Shown: positions 11,039 through 22,240 of the stretch, one piece after another
Layout of the letters: each line of letters begins with the position of its first letter
Position numbering within the stretch: position 1 is the first letter of the stretch
DNA from: Daphnia pulex
Lineage: Eukaryota; Arthropoda; Branchiopoda; Diplostraca; Daphniidae
Assembly: GCF_021134715.1 (NCBI RefSeq)
Contig: NC_060021.1
Span: 2,728,001 to 2,792,000, forward strand
Reading direction: 5' to 3'
DNA: 64,000 nt
Translations under genes and position numbers: made by a program
The notes under the pieces: model-generated
Seen by the model: only the letters and a program-made list of their open reading frames with translations
The model's database searches: none
Told to the model about the DNA's origin: nothing

Positions 11039-13430
11039 ATGGCCGAGGAAACTGAGAATGAACGAAGGCAACCACCAGCAGGTATAACAATTACAAATGT
11101 TCTAATCTAATCTAAACTCGTGGCATATTCAAATGTGTCGAATTTGATTCCACACACACACACAAGTGCGCATTTCCCCAGTTGTTTCTTAATCTGATTT
11201 TCCGTTCTGTTTCAGGATGTACGGACAGTACGCTGAACAAAATCAAACCGAGTGATCGAGCAAACTTCAATATTGCTCAAAACACGAGAAAAGTAATAAA
11301 AACGGCGAAAATGATTCGACAAAATTTAGTAGCATTTCACATGGCACTTTTGAAAGTGAGACGCTGAAGGTCTTTATCCGAAAATTTGAAAGATCAAGGA
11401 TGAGGGATGGAGATCTTGAAGTCATTCGGGATCTCGCGGCTCTTCGACAGCGACCGAATTTGCACGGAAATTTCATCCGCTACTTCGCAATGGAAGAAGA
11501 CAGAGACTTTATGTAATATGTCGCGATACGTCACATTATTTAATATATTCAAAGAGTAATCTAAAATTCAAATTCTTTTTCAATGCTATACAGTTACGTC
11601 ATCACAGAGTGGTGCATTTGTTCCGTGGAAGATCTGTACGGTACCAGAAGTAATGAGGGAACCAATTGGATTGGAGAACAGATTTTTGTGGAAAAAATCA
11701 AGAAATCACTAGGACCAAAACAGATCTTATGGCAAGGCACAAAAGGACTGGAATATCTGCATAATTTGAAATATGTCCACCGAAACCTGAAGCCGAGTAA
11801 CTTTTTGATCGCTAAAATTAGCGACATGGATCAGCCCGACGAGTACAAGGTGAAGCTGTCAGATTTCTCTTATAGTAAACAACCAAAGGAGAGTCCAATA
11901 GTTTCTGGCCCGAGAGGATCGAACGGATGGATCGCTCCCATTTCGGAAACAGGAACGATAAAAGCGCCAGAGGATTATGTTGCAGATGACGTGTTTGTCC
12001 TCGGATGTTTTTTTCACTACGTTTTGACCAACGGACTTCATCCTTTCGGTATTTAACAACTCGCAAAGAATCAACAGTAATTCTGATCCGGTGTATTGTG
12101 CTGCGTGGAATCCGAGGTGGAATCCATCTCTGCCAAATCAAAACGAACAAGCAGACCTTCTTTTGAAATTTGAAGCAAATGATCAAGTTCGTTCTTAAGG
12201 AAAGGTGCAGCCTCATCCAAGTCTTGGATTCCCATTATTTTCTGCCGGATAATTATTACCATGATTATTAAAAACTTTACGACATAACCGACGGAGTCAA
12301 ACCGGGACTCTCCGTCATCTTTAACCAAGAAATTTTTGATGATGTAAATAATTTGAGTGTTTACACTTTAAGTAAAATTGATAATAATAAATTTTTTTTT
12401 ATTTCAGTCAAGAAGCAATCGAGACGGAACTGAACGTGATCAAACAAAATTGACAGGGGTATTCAAGGCTTGGGATTTGACGTGGAAATTTTCGAAAACT
12501 TGAAGAAGAAAGATCTTTTATATTATATTGAAGGTTTAAGATCACGGGATTTCTCCACATACGCCAGTCTCATTGTTTGCATTCTCTCCCATGGAGATGA
12601 GAATGTCGTGGAAGGAACCGATGGAAAAAGTTTGAATATCAACGAACTTAAATATAAGTTCAACAGTAACGATTGTCCTTCATTGAACGGAAATCCAAAA
12701 TTTGGATCATACAAGCTTGCCAGGGCACTGAAAATCAACCACCTTTTAGACAGTCTTCTGACAGAAGGTCCGAATCGCGATCGAATTTTAATACCGACGG
12801 TAATCACCCATCAGGACAGATTTTAAGATTTCAGATTAGCTACGAGCCAAAAAGTATTTGATTCATGACTACATTTTAAACTTGATTGCTCAAGATTTCA
12901 CTCGATAACTTCTAAAATCCTTATTACATAGTAACCTTTGAAAGAACATCCACAACAAAGACAGAGGGAAATGGATCAGCACAAGAGAATTTGAACAATC
13001 GAGCGCCTTTTATGGATTTCCTTGACATCAGAGCCTCTATTCCTGGTTTCCATGCTTACCGATCTGAAGATGGTTGGTCTGAATATCTTATTTTATTTTT
13101 TTTTATCGAAAATTATCAGTTATTTATGGATATGATGTAATAGGATCTATTCTGATTCAATGCCTTTGCGAGGAAATGGGGAAGGAATATTTAAGCGGGA
13201 AAACGTCGCCGAATAAAGAATCCAAGGACTTAGAAGCATCCTCAATAGCGTGCAAGATATAATATGTAATAAAACCATGGCTTTATCCGAGACTTTGTAA
13301 CGAATTTGTAAAACAAACTATTGTGAGAAATGTTTCTCTTAATGGCCGGATGAAATTTAAAAAGGGCCATTCACCGGGAAAAGTCACTTTACGACAAAAT
13401 GAAAGGTAATGCCGATTCGTCGACAACTTC
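11039..13430 (+). pseudogene. Pseudokinase-caspase fusion gene, decayed copy A
   Basis: It is collinear with the intact gene at 54926-57316 and keeps exon 1 unchanged, but several lesions break it. Exon 2 is shifted out of frame upstream of the shared KVRR/KSER region. In exon 3 a 4-bp insertion right after HPFG creates a TAA at about 12054, followed by a 12-bp in-frame duplication and further substitutions and stops near 12190. One T is lost in the start of the caspase exon (AAGGCTTGGG near 12467), and one base is lost just before the catalytic-Cys region near 12698. The kinase-like part still reads HRNLKPSN and DFS as in copy B, so those substitutions predate the duplication. A truncated product ending after HPFG is possible, but no caspase could be made. 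Confidence 0.85.
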
Positions 13431-13912
13431 AAATAATATAATTTTAAGCGCTATTGACATTTTTACAATATTTATTTCGTTTTTCCTTTTTTCTGTCTCC
13501 ATGTAGCTTTTTTTTTTGGTTATGCAGATTTATATTCTTCGTGACGGCTCCTCTACATCGTTGCTTTTACCAGAGTTGAGACGAAGTATACGACAGAGAA
13601 ATCCATCAATACCATACGCCAAACTTTTTGATTTACTTACTACTATTTGGTGGGATTACGTTGCCCGCATTGTCTCGCTTCTTTTACCAATAACTATATT
13701 TTATCTGTTTATAACCGTATGCCCTAATTCAATTTCTTTTATTTATTTTTTTCGTTTTATTTCACTTCAGTTTAATTGTAAATAATTTAAAAAATGTGTG
13801 CGCTTTACTCGATGATGGATGGCTCGAGAAAATAAATTCCTTAGCTATTACATTATGTTAAAGTAGCTAATGCTATTGCCCAAGGATAAATTGAGCTAGC
13901 ACGTCGCATTCG

Positions 13913-15691
13913 TATGGGGTATGGGGTGCCGTTGTACCTTTTTAACAACAAACCTATCATTTAACATCAATCTATAATTAAACAAACAACATTATATAAA
14001 ACACTTATCTAAACAAACATCAAAGGGTAACATAGCGTCAAACAAGGGATATTAGATTTATCAAATCTAACTTGCAATCAAACCTAACCTTAAAATCAAA
14101 TGTAAAATAATAGCTCCGTAAACCTGCATCAAACCTTTTATCTATTATTCAATCGGGCAAATTAAAAATAAAACAAAAATTCAGAAATAATGTAGCCTAT
14201 ACTAACCCCGGAGCATTAACAACTCATATGGGATATGGCGAATGGTTTTGCCTCCATTCTTTTCTCCCCGCCCCTTTTTTAAACTTTGTCATCTAGCGGT
14301 TAGAATCACGCAACACAAAACACCAATTATGATGCTGTTGCACTTCTAATTTTGTAATTTGATTTCTGTACTTGATTTTCATTATATTTCATGCCATTTC
14401 GTTATGTCTAGAATGGCGATCTACCATCATCCCCATTCGCCCCCATCATTTTTACGAAAAATTATTTCAGATCGTATACATGTACCAGAAATAAGGAATC
14501 GGGAAATTGACTGGCTTCACGCAGAGATCAGGGACAACTTTTAAAGTAGCAAACAAGGTGCGTCAGTCATCAATCAATTTTTTTTTATTTTTGAAAATGC
14601 ACTGGTGGAACGTGTCCCTGGATTCGCGCGTGTTGGTTCACATTCGTTTTAATATGAAAATTATTTTCTGATAACGAATACAAATTTTAAATCCACGTTC
14701 CCAAATATATTTTGTATCAGAAAATGAGCGTGATATAAAAACGAATAAATGCAACCAATATGCGCAACTGTGATGGGACAATTTCTCCAGATTTCCGGTG
14801 ATAGCTTTCGATATCGGCACGGCAAAAAATGCATGAATGCATTTTCCTACAATTTTGTGGAACTATCTAGAAATTCTGCCATGTTCGTTCGTTTTTTTTT
14901 GTTGTTGTTGGAGTCCTCTCGCTGAGTTTCCACGTTTATTTTAATTCGCCCTATATATGAGCGGGACAAATTTTGCTTGTTGCGGACGGTTGCGTATATA
15001 TAATATGAGTAGGCTACTACGTGCGTATGAGTACTTCTGCGGACTTCTGTTATTTTATGATGCCTCTAGTGGCCTGACAGAGAAGTATTCCACAAAGCTA
15101 ATGAGTCTATTACCCAACAAAAAAATGCTTTGCTGATTCCTTAATTGTTTTTCAAACTTCAATTACATTACAATTTTAATGATTCTTTATTTCTAATTTT
15201 TAGGTTAGCCTCTACACTTCATTTGTTAATTGATTGATTCAAGGAATAGAATTAAATATTCATTTTCAAAATTTTAACCATATCTATTTCCTTTAAATTG
15301 TTATTAAAATAAACTGTTTGATTACATGATTGATTAATTTATCGCAATCAATTTATCTGTTAGATTGCGAATGACGTTTGATTTAATGTTAGGTTTGCCA
15401 ATACATGGTTTATTAAATAATAGCTTACCCGAAAGATTGATTGTTTTCTCCAATGTTAATCGATAGATGGTTTGATTAATTTTACATTTCATTTTGTATG
15501 TTTTATTTGAATTAAAAGAGTGTTAACTCGGCGTTATTGGTATTTAATTAATGTTAAATGAATGTTAGAATTGTGTAATGAATGTTAGATTTCTGTTAGA
15601 ATACAAGATCACGATTGATTTAAGTTATTGTAATGTTTAATTTATTGCTTAATATTTCTTTGTTGGTAAAAAGGTACAACGGCACCCCATA
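13913..15691. mobile_element. 1.78-kb DNA transposon with terminal inverted repeats and 6-bp target duplication
   Basis: The ends are inverted copies: TATGGGGTATGGGGTGCCG with TTGTACCTTTTTAACAACAA at the left, and the complement ending GGTACAACGGCACCCCATA at the right. It is flanked by CATTCG at 13907-13912 and at 15692-15697. The empty site is known from the sibling H3-like genes (CGCATACGAGG), so the insertion limits are firm. The interior is AT-rich and has no recognisable transposase, so the element is non-autonomous. A short frame at 14359-14544 has no support. Confidence 0.85.
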
Positions 15692-15824
15692 CATTCGAGG
15701 ATAGAAATTCAAAAGCTTTTCCAACTTCAAATTCAAGAAAACTATTCAAGAAAAACAGAACATCCCCACATTTTATTAACCAAGAAGTATATTCATCCTA
15801 TTTTGTATTAGATATAATTTCAAG

Positions 15825-16286
15825 CACAGATAAAGACCACTGGTTGATTCTCTCAATAAGAGAATTAACATGGCCAACTGTCGCCAACATTCTTGCTACC
15901 CTTCCTCCGATTTCTCCAATCTTGGACTACTTGTCCTGCCCTCTAGTGTACGTTTTCATCTCTACACTCTGCTTAATTCTATTCAATTGCAATGATTCAA
16001 TTGATTTCTCTGCTTTTTCAATTGGCAAACGTCAAAATTAAATACAATATGAATTCTTAATAAAAATGTTTATGAAAAAATTACCTAGGACTTTTAAACG
16101 CCGGCAAAGAATTTTACCAAAACAGAGGGAAAATAATCTTCGTCTGCAAAACCCTTCGTAGCCTCAGTGCAGTACAGTACTTTATCCGCTAGAGGCACTA
16201 CAAGCAATCCAAGAACTCGGGGTCAGTAGGGATAGGGCTAAAAGGATAGCACATAATCAACCAGTCGTCTTTATATATGTTTCAAC
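15825..16286. mobile_element. 462-bp non-autonomous DNA transposon with 7-bp target duplication
   Basis: TTTCAAG flanks the segment at 15818-15824 and 16287-16293. The siblings at 10130 and 54040 have continuous sequence here. Subterminal inverted repeats are visible: ATAAAGACCACTGGTTGATT near the left end, and its near-complement AATCAACCAGTCGTCTTTAT near the right. No coding capacity is evident. The 7-8-bp duplication would suit a hAT-type MITE, but the superfamily is not established. Confidence 0.7.
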
Positions 16287-16500
16287 TTTCAAGTCCCATT
16301 TTTGTTTATCAATGGCAGCACATTTCTATCATTAGAAAGCACTGTTTAGCTGTTTAATACCAGACAAAACTTGTAGTTTGTTGAACTTGTTTCTCAATTT
16401 TGTATGCGACTAAAACAAATGAATTGAACAATTCAATGTTTTGGCAGGCAATAAATAATTTCAGTTAAACAACATTTAGTAACACATTCTAATCTATAGG

Positions 16501-17310
16501 TTCGAGGTTGCCATCTTGGATAGGTTTTATACCAGTTTGGTGCAACCTCAACCCAAAAGCATTGACATCGTCCATAAGAAAAGGGTACGAATGGAAGGAA
16601 AGTCAAGGAAGGGAGGAATAGAGTGGGGAAGAAAGGGGTCGGTCCCCTTTTTTTCACTCTGCCTTTGTCTTTCCATTCGGACACGAACTCTTGCATGGCG
16701 GCTTATGGAGTTTCGCCCGTGTCATTTTTAGTTAAATTAATGTTTCCAATTTCAGTCGTCTTCAGTTGCTATTCTTAATTAGATAACTACATTCCTTAGT
16801 TATCAGGTAATATTTTAAGATTTACTTCCCCTCCATAGTCATTGTAGTTTATTTATTATTATTATTTTTTAAACATCCCTACCGCGGTTAAAAAAAAATG
16901 TCGCCATTTCCAGCCCCAAGGGAAGAATGGAAAGAAGAGACGAAGGAAGAACCTAAGAGGAGACAAAGGGGTGCGCGGGGTTCTATTTCCTCTGGGCAGG
17001 ATATAGTCTTCGATAACAAAATGCATTTTACTTTAAAGGCGTTTTCTTCGTTGTCACGGAAGCTTGCGTCAGTACTGAGCCGTGCATTTAATGATTTAAA
17101 TACACGACGTCTCATTTTTGTTTTACCCACAACATCGCATCTTTCACAGTCATGAAAACTTGTGTGTGACCAACTGTTCCTCTAACAAAGGCTCTAGCAG
17201 GTTCATCACAAATGAATGCTAATGATTGCAGCAATACAGTTTCCCATTAATTTCAATTCCATTAATTTCAATGTGTTAAAGTTCCTCGATTAATGGCTCG
17301 AGATACAAAT
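16501..17310. other. No recognisable gene; one basic-acidic open frame
   Basis: A plus-strand frame at 16898-17155 starts MSPFPAPREEWKEE and is rich in Glu, Lys and Arg before turning ordinary. No family is recognised, no splice context is clear, and the opposite strand is also open. The stretch lies beside a transposase-like remnant and may be part of the same element. Confidence 0.3.
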
Positions 17311-17745
17311 TCAAATCAGGTGGTTTCTCGCCATTTCCAGAACCATAGACACTGGAAATGGGCTGCTATCATTTGCGTTCTTAACCCTACAAAGAATTGG
17401 CCAGAAAACCGTCGGACGACTTTTACACAGCGGGAGTCCGCCAATACTTATTTGTAATTCAGCACCAGCTGAACCAAGAAGGCCAGATTTCAATTTACGA
17501 CCAAGCCCTTTGATTAACCCAAAATGTTTAAAATATGAGGAACCAAGTTTTGTCCGAGGAGTCTTTAAAATAGTTCGTCGATCCTTATAATTCTTATGAC
17601 CTAAACTGATAAGTAAATTAGTAATTGATCTTACAGCAGCTCCTGATAGATGATGTTTGATAGCAATTGCAGCTACTCTGTTTTCCAAAATCTCTTCTTC
17701 TTCTGTGAACTCGCCATCTTCCTCTGCTTTCCATTTCCATTTCAC
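17311..17745 (-). pseudogene. Transposon-associated protein remnant (DGLPLFKS-type)
   Basis: A 144-codon minus-strand frame contains YFKHFGLIKGLGRKL and then LQISIGGLPLCKSRPTVFWP. This pattern resembles a class of transposase-domain proteins repeated in arthropod and cnidarian genomes, which carry an LQIxIDGLPLFKSS...WPIL motif. Here Asp of that motif is Gly and Phe is Cys, and the frame loses similarity after about residue 120, so it looks decayed. It lies downstream of the frame at 18495-18953 on the same strand, and the two may belong to one element. The superfamily assignment rests on motif memory alone. Confidence 0.5.
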
Positions 17746-18494
17746 TTAATACTTTGTCTTCATTCTCTCCCAAATCGTCTTCATTCTCTCCCTTCATTCA
17801 CCATAATCTTGCTCATTATCAACAAAAGGTTTCACGAAATGTCTATGCTTTACAAACACTCACTAAATAAACTGCTATTCCACAAACAATTTCCCCCCTA
17901 TTATATTACAGAGAAAGATAACCAATTTGTGCTATCTCTTACAGTTTACAATAGACTTACACGCTATTAAAATTTAAAAATCTGAACCCTTACCCTCAGG
18001 GACAATACGAAGAAAAATATTGAAAATCATTATACATTCTTTATTGGAGATGCAGAAAGAATGTAATTGAAAATGTAGTAAGTTAATTTAATAACACGGA
18101 ATACATAATTTGTTAATAAAATTATCAATTTCAGATTCCCCGTTTACAACTTAAATTTTTTTCCTCGTATCCTTACTTCCATTCAGCCAATTTGAAATAT
18201 GTTTTTTAAAACATTTCTCATCCAACTCGGATTTCAGAAAGTTTTCCCTAACAGATTTCTTCAATAATTAACAGCAAATATATGTAGTGCTAAACGCGAG
18301 TCTGTCACCCTCGCCGTCTTTAGTTTTTACTCAAAAATAAGTAAATTTCGTTGCTAATTCAAGAGAAACCACGGATTTTAATATATTAATCGTGAGTTTT
18401 TCTGCAGTCGAGCCTCCCTCAAGTTTGAGTGCATTTCTCTAGTTAAAAAAACAAACAAAACAAAAAACAATTCAAATAAGTCCATTAAATACCT

Positions 18495-18953
18495 TTAATT
18501 TTTACTTACTAAATACTCAATCGTAATGCTTTTATCAGCAATCGCATCATTGATTTCTCCTAGAAATTCAGTCATTTTATCTACTGAGTTTAAGGGTAGT
18601 TTTGACAGCAATCTGGCAACATGCTCCGATTCAGATGGTCCAGTGTTGTGTACGCCTACTAGTTTTCTTGTGATGCCTTCCATTTTTTGATCCAGTAATT
18701 TCAAATGTCTCATAGTATTTTCTTGGTGCCGTAATACCTCGTTTAATGTGGGGTGCATCATCGGCAACAGTTTGAATAATTTGAAAAGAGAGTCTTGGTT
18801 GACTTCTATTTGGATTTTTTCACCCTCAGCCTTACTTGACTCATGCTGGGGAGCAGCTTCACTCTGCTCTTCATGATGTCTGAACTCCAGTCGATATTTA
18901 TATGTTATAGATTTATATAGATACGTTATATGTGAACTGATTGTATTATTCAA
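18495..18953 (-). CDS. Transposon-associated protein fragment, DUF4806-like C-terminus
   Basis: This 152-codon minus-strand frame has an acidic, Gln/Glu-rich middle (EEQSEAAPQHESSK). A helical region follows (LRHQENTMRHLKLLDQKMEG), then a tail beginning LLSKLPLNSVDKMTEFLGEI. The tail resembles DUF4806, a domain often found at the end of transposon-derived proteins in insects and crustaceans. The frame is open from an upstream AT-rich region, and the first 25 residues are probably not genuine. With 17311-17745 it may mark a decayed DNA transposon. It may still be part of a host gene. Confidence 0.45.
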   Translation of the reverse strand: MNNTISSHITYLYKSITYKYRLEFRHHEEQSEAAPQHESSKAEGEKIQIEVNQDSLFKLFKLLPMMHPTLNEVLRHQENTMRHLKLLDQKMEGITRKLVGVHNTGPSESEHVARLLSKLPLNSVDKMTEFLGEINDAIADKSITIEYLVSKN

Positions 18954-19800
18954 TTTTCGAAGGAAAAAAAGGGCTACTGCTGCCTAAACCATTCGCTTCC
19001 CACCAGACCTGATTTAAATTTCTCCGTTTAAGTTGACTGCACTGATTCGTTGGAATCAGGGAAATCGCAATACTTCGCTCATCATTGAGACAAAGGGAGT
19101 CGTTGAAATGACATGTTTAGGTGCCATTGAGAATTCGTATCGCCCAGATGTGTGTTTATTCCCTCATACAGTCCAGTGCAGCAAGTAGAAGTAAAAACTG
19201 ACAATCACGAGGATCCAGCTTTCTCTCGACACTAGCCAACACTTTCTTGCTTGAAAACAACATGACAGGATGCATGGCTACAGCAGCAGCTTACTCAACG
19301 GGGAACCTGATTTCTGGATTTCGACAGAAGGTAGGTTCAGGCAGATAGCAACAAAAAAATAATGAAAAAAAGTTCATAAGCTTATTTCGGTGTTTTAGCT
19401 TTCTTCATCATCATCAAACATTTTACAGAAAATGAAAGGTTACTTGATTTGATTGATTGTGATTCAAGCAGGAATTCTGTCAGATCAAAGCGAAACACGA
19501 CACAGGTCGTAGAATTTTGAGAGGCTCTGATAATAGTTTGATTTTAACGGGGTCTTTAATTTGCTGGTACGTGCGGATTCCACCAAGTACGTCCCTCAGC
19601 CTTTTTCCACCGAATTTCTTTTTCTTCAGTTGCCAAACTTTATCATACACACTCCGCTGGGCAAGGAATTCATCCTGTCATCATTTCGTTTGATTTTTTC
19701 GTGCTTTTTCTTCATTTTTCCTTGACGTTCCACTGGTTCCAGGGTCGAGCGTGAGCAATATCATGGCGTTCTAGGTGTTCTAGGTGTCTGCGTCTTCGAC
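18954..19800. other. Gene-free stretch
   Basis: No coding sequence is supported. There are short direct word repeats (GGTGTTCTAGGTGTCT near 19778) and several T/C-rich tracts of the kind seen before exons, but no exon I could place. Confidence 0.4.
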
Positions 19801-20760
19801 TTATTAGCTATCATCCAGCTCATCACGCAGGTCCAGAAGTACCAACTCCGCCAACACTTCATCGAGATCATCGCCCTGGAGATCATTTCCAATGATTTCC
19901 GCAACCACTTGCTGGCCTTCCCGCCTAACTTCCGCTAAGAGTTCTACCAGCAGCTGCTGGCCACGGCTATGGGACTCTCGGACTCTGCCAGCCAGCCGAT
20001 GGCCGACCAGAAGCGGGCGGCAAACGTGGTTGGCGGTTTGATGGGCGAAACGTCGATAAAACGACCTGATGCAGTGCCCAGTGAGATCCTGGTGTCGGGC
20101 TTGGATAACCGGATCGTCTGTGATTTTTGCGTTCAACTTTAAGTATCCACTAGTCGATGGGGGCACGGGGCACAATGCGCCGCTGGCAGCCATCGATATC
20201 GACATTGACGACCTGACGGGCGACATTGCCACCTGCTCCAGCACTGGGCTCCATCAACGTCAACCCATTGCTGGCCAGCGTCAACACCCTGGTGGGTAGC
20301 TCGCAGCACGTAATTGAACGGGTGGGCCTCTCGACTAGGTCCAGGTATAACATTTTAGCAACTTCCACTGGAATTTCTTTTTTAAATTTGTTTTACATTT
20401 TTGCCCAGGTTCCCAACGAGGAATCGCCGGTGGCAAAAGTGAGGACGGAAGAAATGGCCGAGGCTCCTAAACTCGTCAAGGAATCGGAAGAAGATTCCCT
20501 CGACGTTGCCGAGTTGCCCGGCGGAATTCTGCAGAGGCGGCACCATCCGTCAGCAGTTTGCCCATCAGTTGCGATCACGAAGCAGCGGCCCGACAGCAGT
20601 AAACTATTCCAGTTTTCTTTTTTTTTCATTTAACCGTTTCTATTTTTAGCTTCTTTGCCCGTCCTAATCATACCGAAGGAGGGGGATGGGGAATCCATCG
20701 CTGGAACATCCAGATTGACAACAAATTTGTGGTAACAAATAAAAAATGTCGAGCGGATTG
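19801..20760 (+). pseudogene. Unrecognised, apparently broken coding region
   Basis: High-complexity, G+C-richer sequence reads as protein in pieces. One frame gives VQKYQLRQHFIEIIALEII with NHLLAFPPNF, then an in-frame TAA at about 19938, then EFYQQLLATAMGLSDSASQ and further sequence. The reading then has to change frame to give MPPAPALGSINVNPLLASV. A plausible intron follows (GTATAACATT at 20345 to TTTGCCCAG before 20410), and the next exon reads VPNEESPVAKVRTEEMAEA. A last piece gives LPVLIIPKEGDGESIAGTS. No family is recognised. The stop and frame changes suggest a pseudogene, although alternative splicing could rescue parts. Confidence 0.35.
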
Positions 20761-22012
20761 CTTTGCTGTGCCAGTTCGATGCCGTCCCTCCAAACTGTGC
20801 ACTTTGCTAGAGGCCAAGGAACTCAAGACTATCTTCAAGGTCGTAAATGGCTTAGCTAATATTTTTGCCGCTGCCGAGAAAATAGGCGAACTGTAGAAAG
20901 TTTCCCTTCATGTCAGAGAGTGTGGTAAGGCCTGGATGGCATCGAAGATTTGCAGAGGCACGACCTTTTTTGAGATTTATCATTAGTTGGTGGCTATCCC
21001 GGAGCAGTACTTCTTCACTGGACATAAATGTTCCATTTTTTATTGTCAGATGTATTTTATTTTTTGTTAACAGGTATTGTTATGGATTGTTTTTTCTACA
21101 GGAATGATCTTACAACGTCTTCTCCCTTATCGTCGAATCATTGTAAGTTAGATTGAAGTTTAAGGTCGTGATTTTCTGACGTTTTCTACCGAAGTTTTGG
21201 TAATATTTTGCTGAATTCATGGCTAAATTGCCATTTTCTGTTGACTAGCAAATAATTATCGATATTGCAGCGTATCCCGATTGCTGTCGAATGCAATCTC
21301 ACGTTTTCGTATACGCGTCACGACACAATCGGTGGGATAGTTCCCGTGCATGTCGTCGCGGTAAAACTCATATTTTTTTTCGTGGCGTGAATAAAGGATG
21401 AATATTGACGTTTCTTGCTACGCGTCAATATAGATCCTATTATATATACATCGACTGTCTAACAGAAACTGTTTGAATAACAATAGTTATTACATTGCTG
21501 TTTAAATGATTTTAATCTTTAAATTAATTCATCCTTTTTTCCTACAATTTTTAATTGTTTCTAGGTTCAAATCAAATCCACAGTAAATTTACATCAGTTG
21601 AAGATTCTCTACTAACACAGAGACGTTCCCGGGATCAGGTTTCGATTTTTTACTTGCTTGAAGTAACTTAATTTACTTTCAAACGGGTCAATAAAGCAAT
21701 TTTTTTTTTACTTTTTTTTTGCTTTTTTCTTCAAGTGGTATTCTCATCCAAATTTGTGGTAGTTGTAGTAGAACCAGTAAAAGGTAAGTAGCCTGCTTCA
21801 ATTTCAAAACTCCAAAGTTGAGCCCTAACTTTCAAGAAAGTAAGCTTTCAAAGGAAGCTATTTTGACTGCAAAATTGTATTCAATTTGACAACGGCAACA
21901 ATGTGTGTATACAATTTGCATTATATATGTGAAAATATACGATTATTTGAGAACGAAAACACTGTATTTTCACAAATAGCCGTCAACTACGCAGTTTTGA
22001 ATACACGTAAAC
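20761..22012. other. No gene seen
   Basis: The stretch is AT-rich with homopolymer runs (21690-21725). Several short frames exist without recognisable protein. A patch at 21270-21360 is richer in CG dinucleotides than its neighbours but has no assigned function. Confidence 0.4.
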
Positions 22013-22183
22013 ATGGCTCGTGGAAACGCCAAAGACAATTTTTTAGAAGAGTTTGGTTTTTTATGTGATGACGAGAACTCTGAATCATGTGATGAACTAG
22101 TCAAAAGAGCTAGACAAAATATTTGGATGAGTAAATTGCTACCATTTTATCAAACACGCAGAAACCCCCAACTACTTCTCTGA
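22013..22183 (+). pseudogene. Possible N-terminal fragment of a DNA-transposon transposase
   Basis: The frame begins MARGNAKDNFLEEFGFLCDD and reaches LLPFYQTRRNPQLLL before a stop. In the neighbouring frame the text continues as NYFSEDTIMKTFKFDRDNI up to about 22230. This recalls the NYF...F...MxRxxF opening of PIF/Harbinger-type transposases. The frame change and the absence of any downstream catalytic domain mark it as a fragment. The assignment is tentative. Confidence 0.3.
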
Positions 22184-22240
22184 AGACACAATTATGAAGA
22201 CATTCAAATTTGACAGGGATAATATCGAGTTTATGCTGGG

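Larger units (their letters stand above)
9228..13870. repeat. Segmental duplication, block A (histone H3-like plus pseudokinase-caspase)
   Basis: Block A matches 47691-47910 together with about 53290-57720 (block B) in order and orientation. The matching parts are an upstream AT-rich piece (about 9228-9420), the H3-like gene, the intergenic spacer, all exons of the kinase-caspase gene, and its 3' flank up to TTGAAGTAGCTAAT-like sequence. Coding parts are nearly identical, while spacers carry many small indels. Block A is the decayed version for the kinase-caspase gene. Confidence 0.9.
13880..16500 (+). pseudogene. Third, 3'-only copy of the H3-like gene, split by two insertions
   Basis: Immediately after block A the sequence resumes as the 3' end of the H3-like gene (CAAGGATAAATTGAGCTAGC up to CGCATTCG, 13880-13912). 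It continues after an insertion at 15698-15824 with the same 3' UTR as at 10005-10130. After a second insertion it continues again from 16287 to about 16500 (the GTCCCATTTTTG... block and AATAAATAATTTCAG). Only the last few codons remain, and one is mutated. This shows the H3-like/kinase-caspase unit was once present in tandem. Confidence 0.85.
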
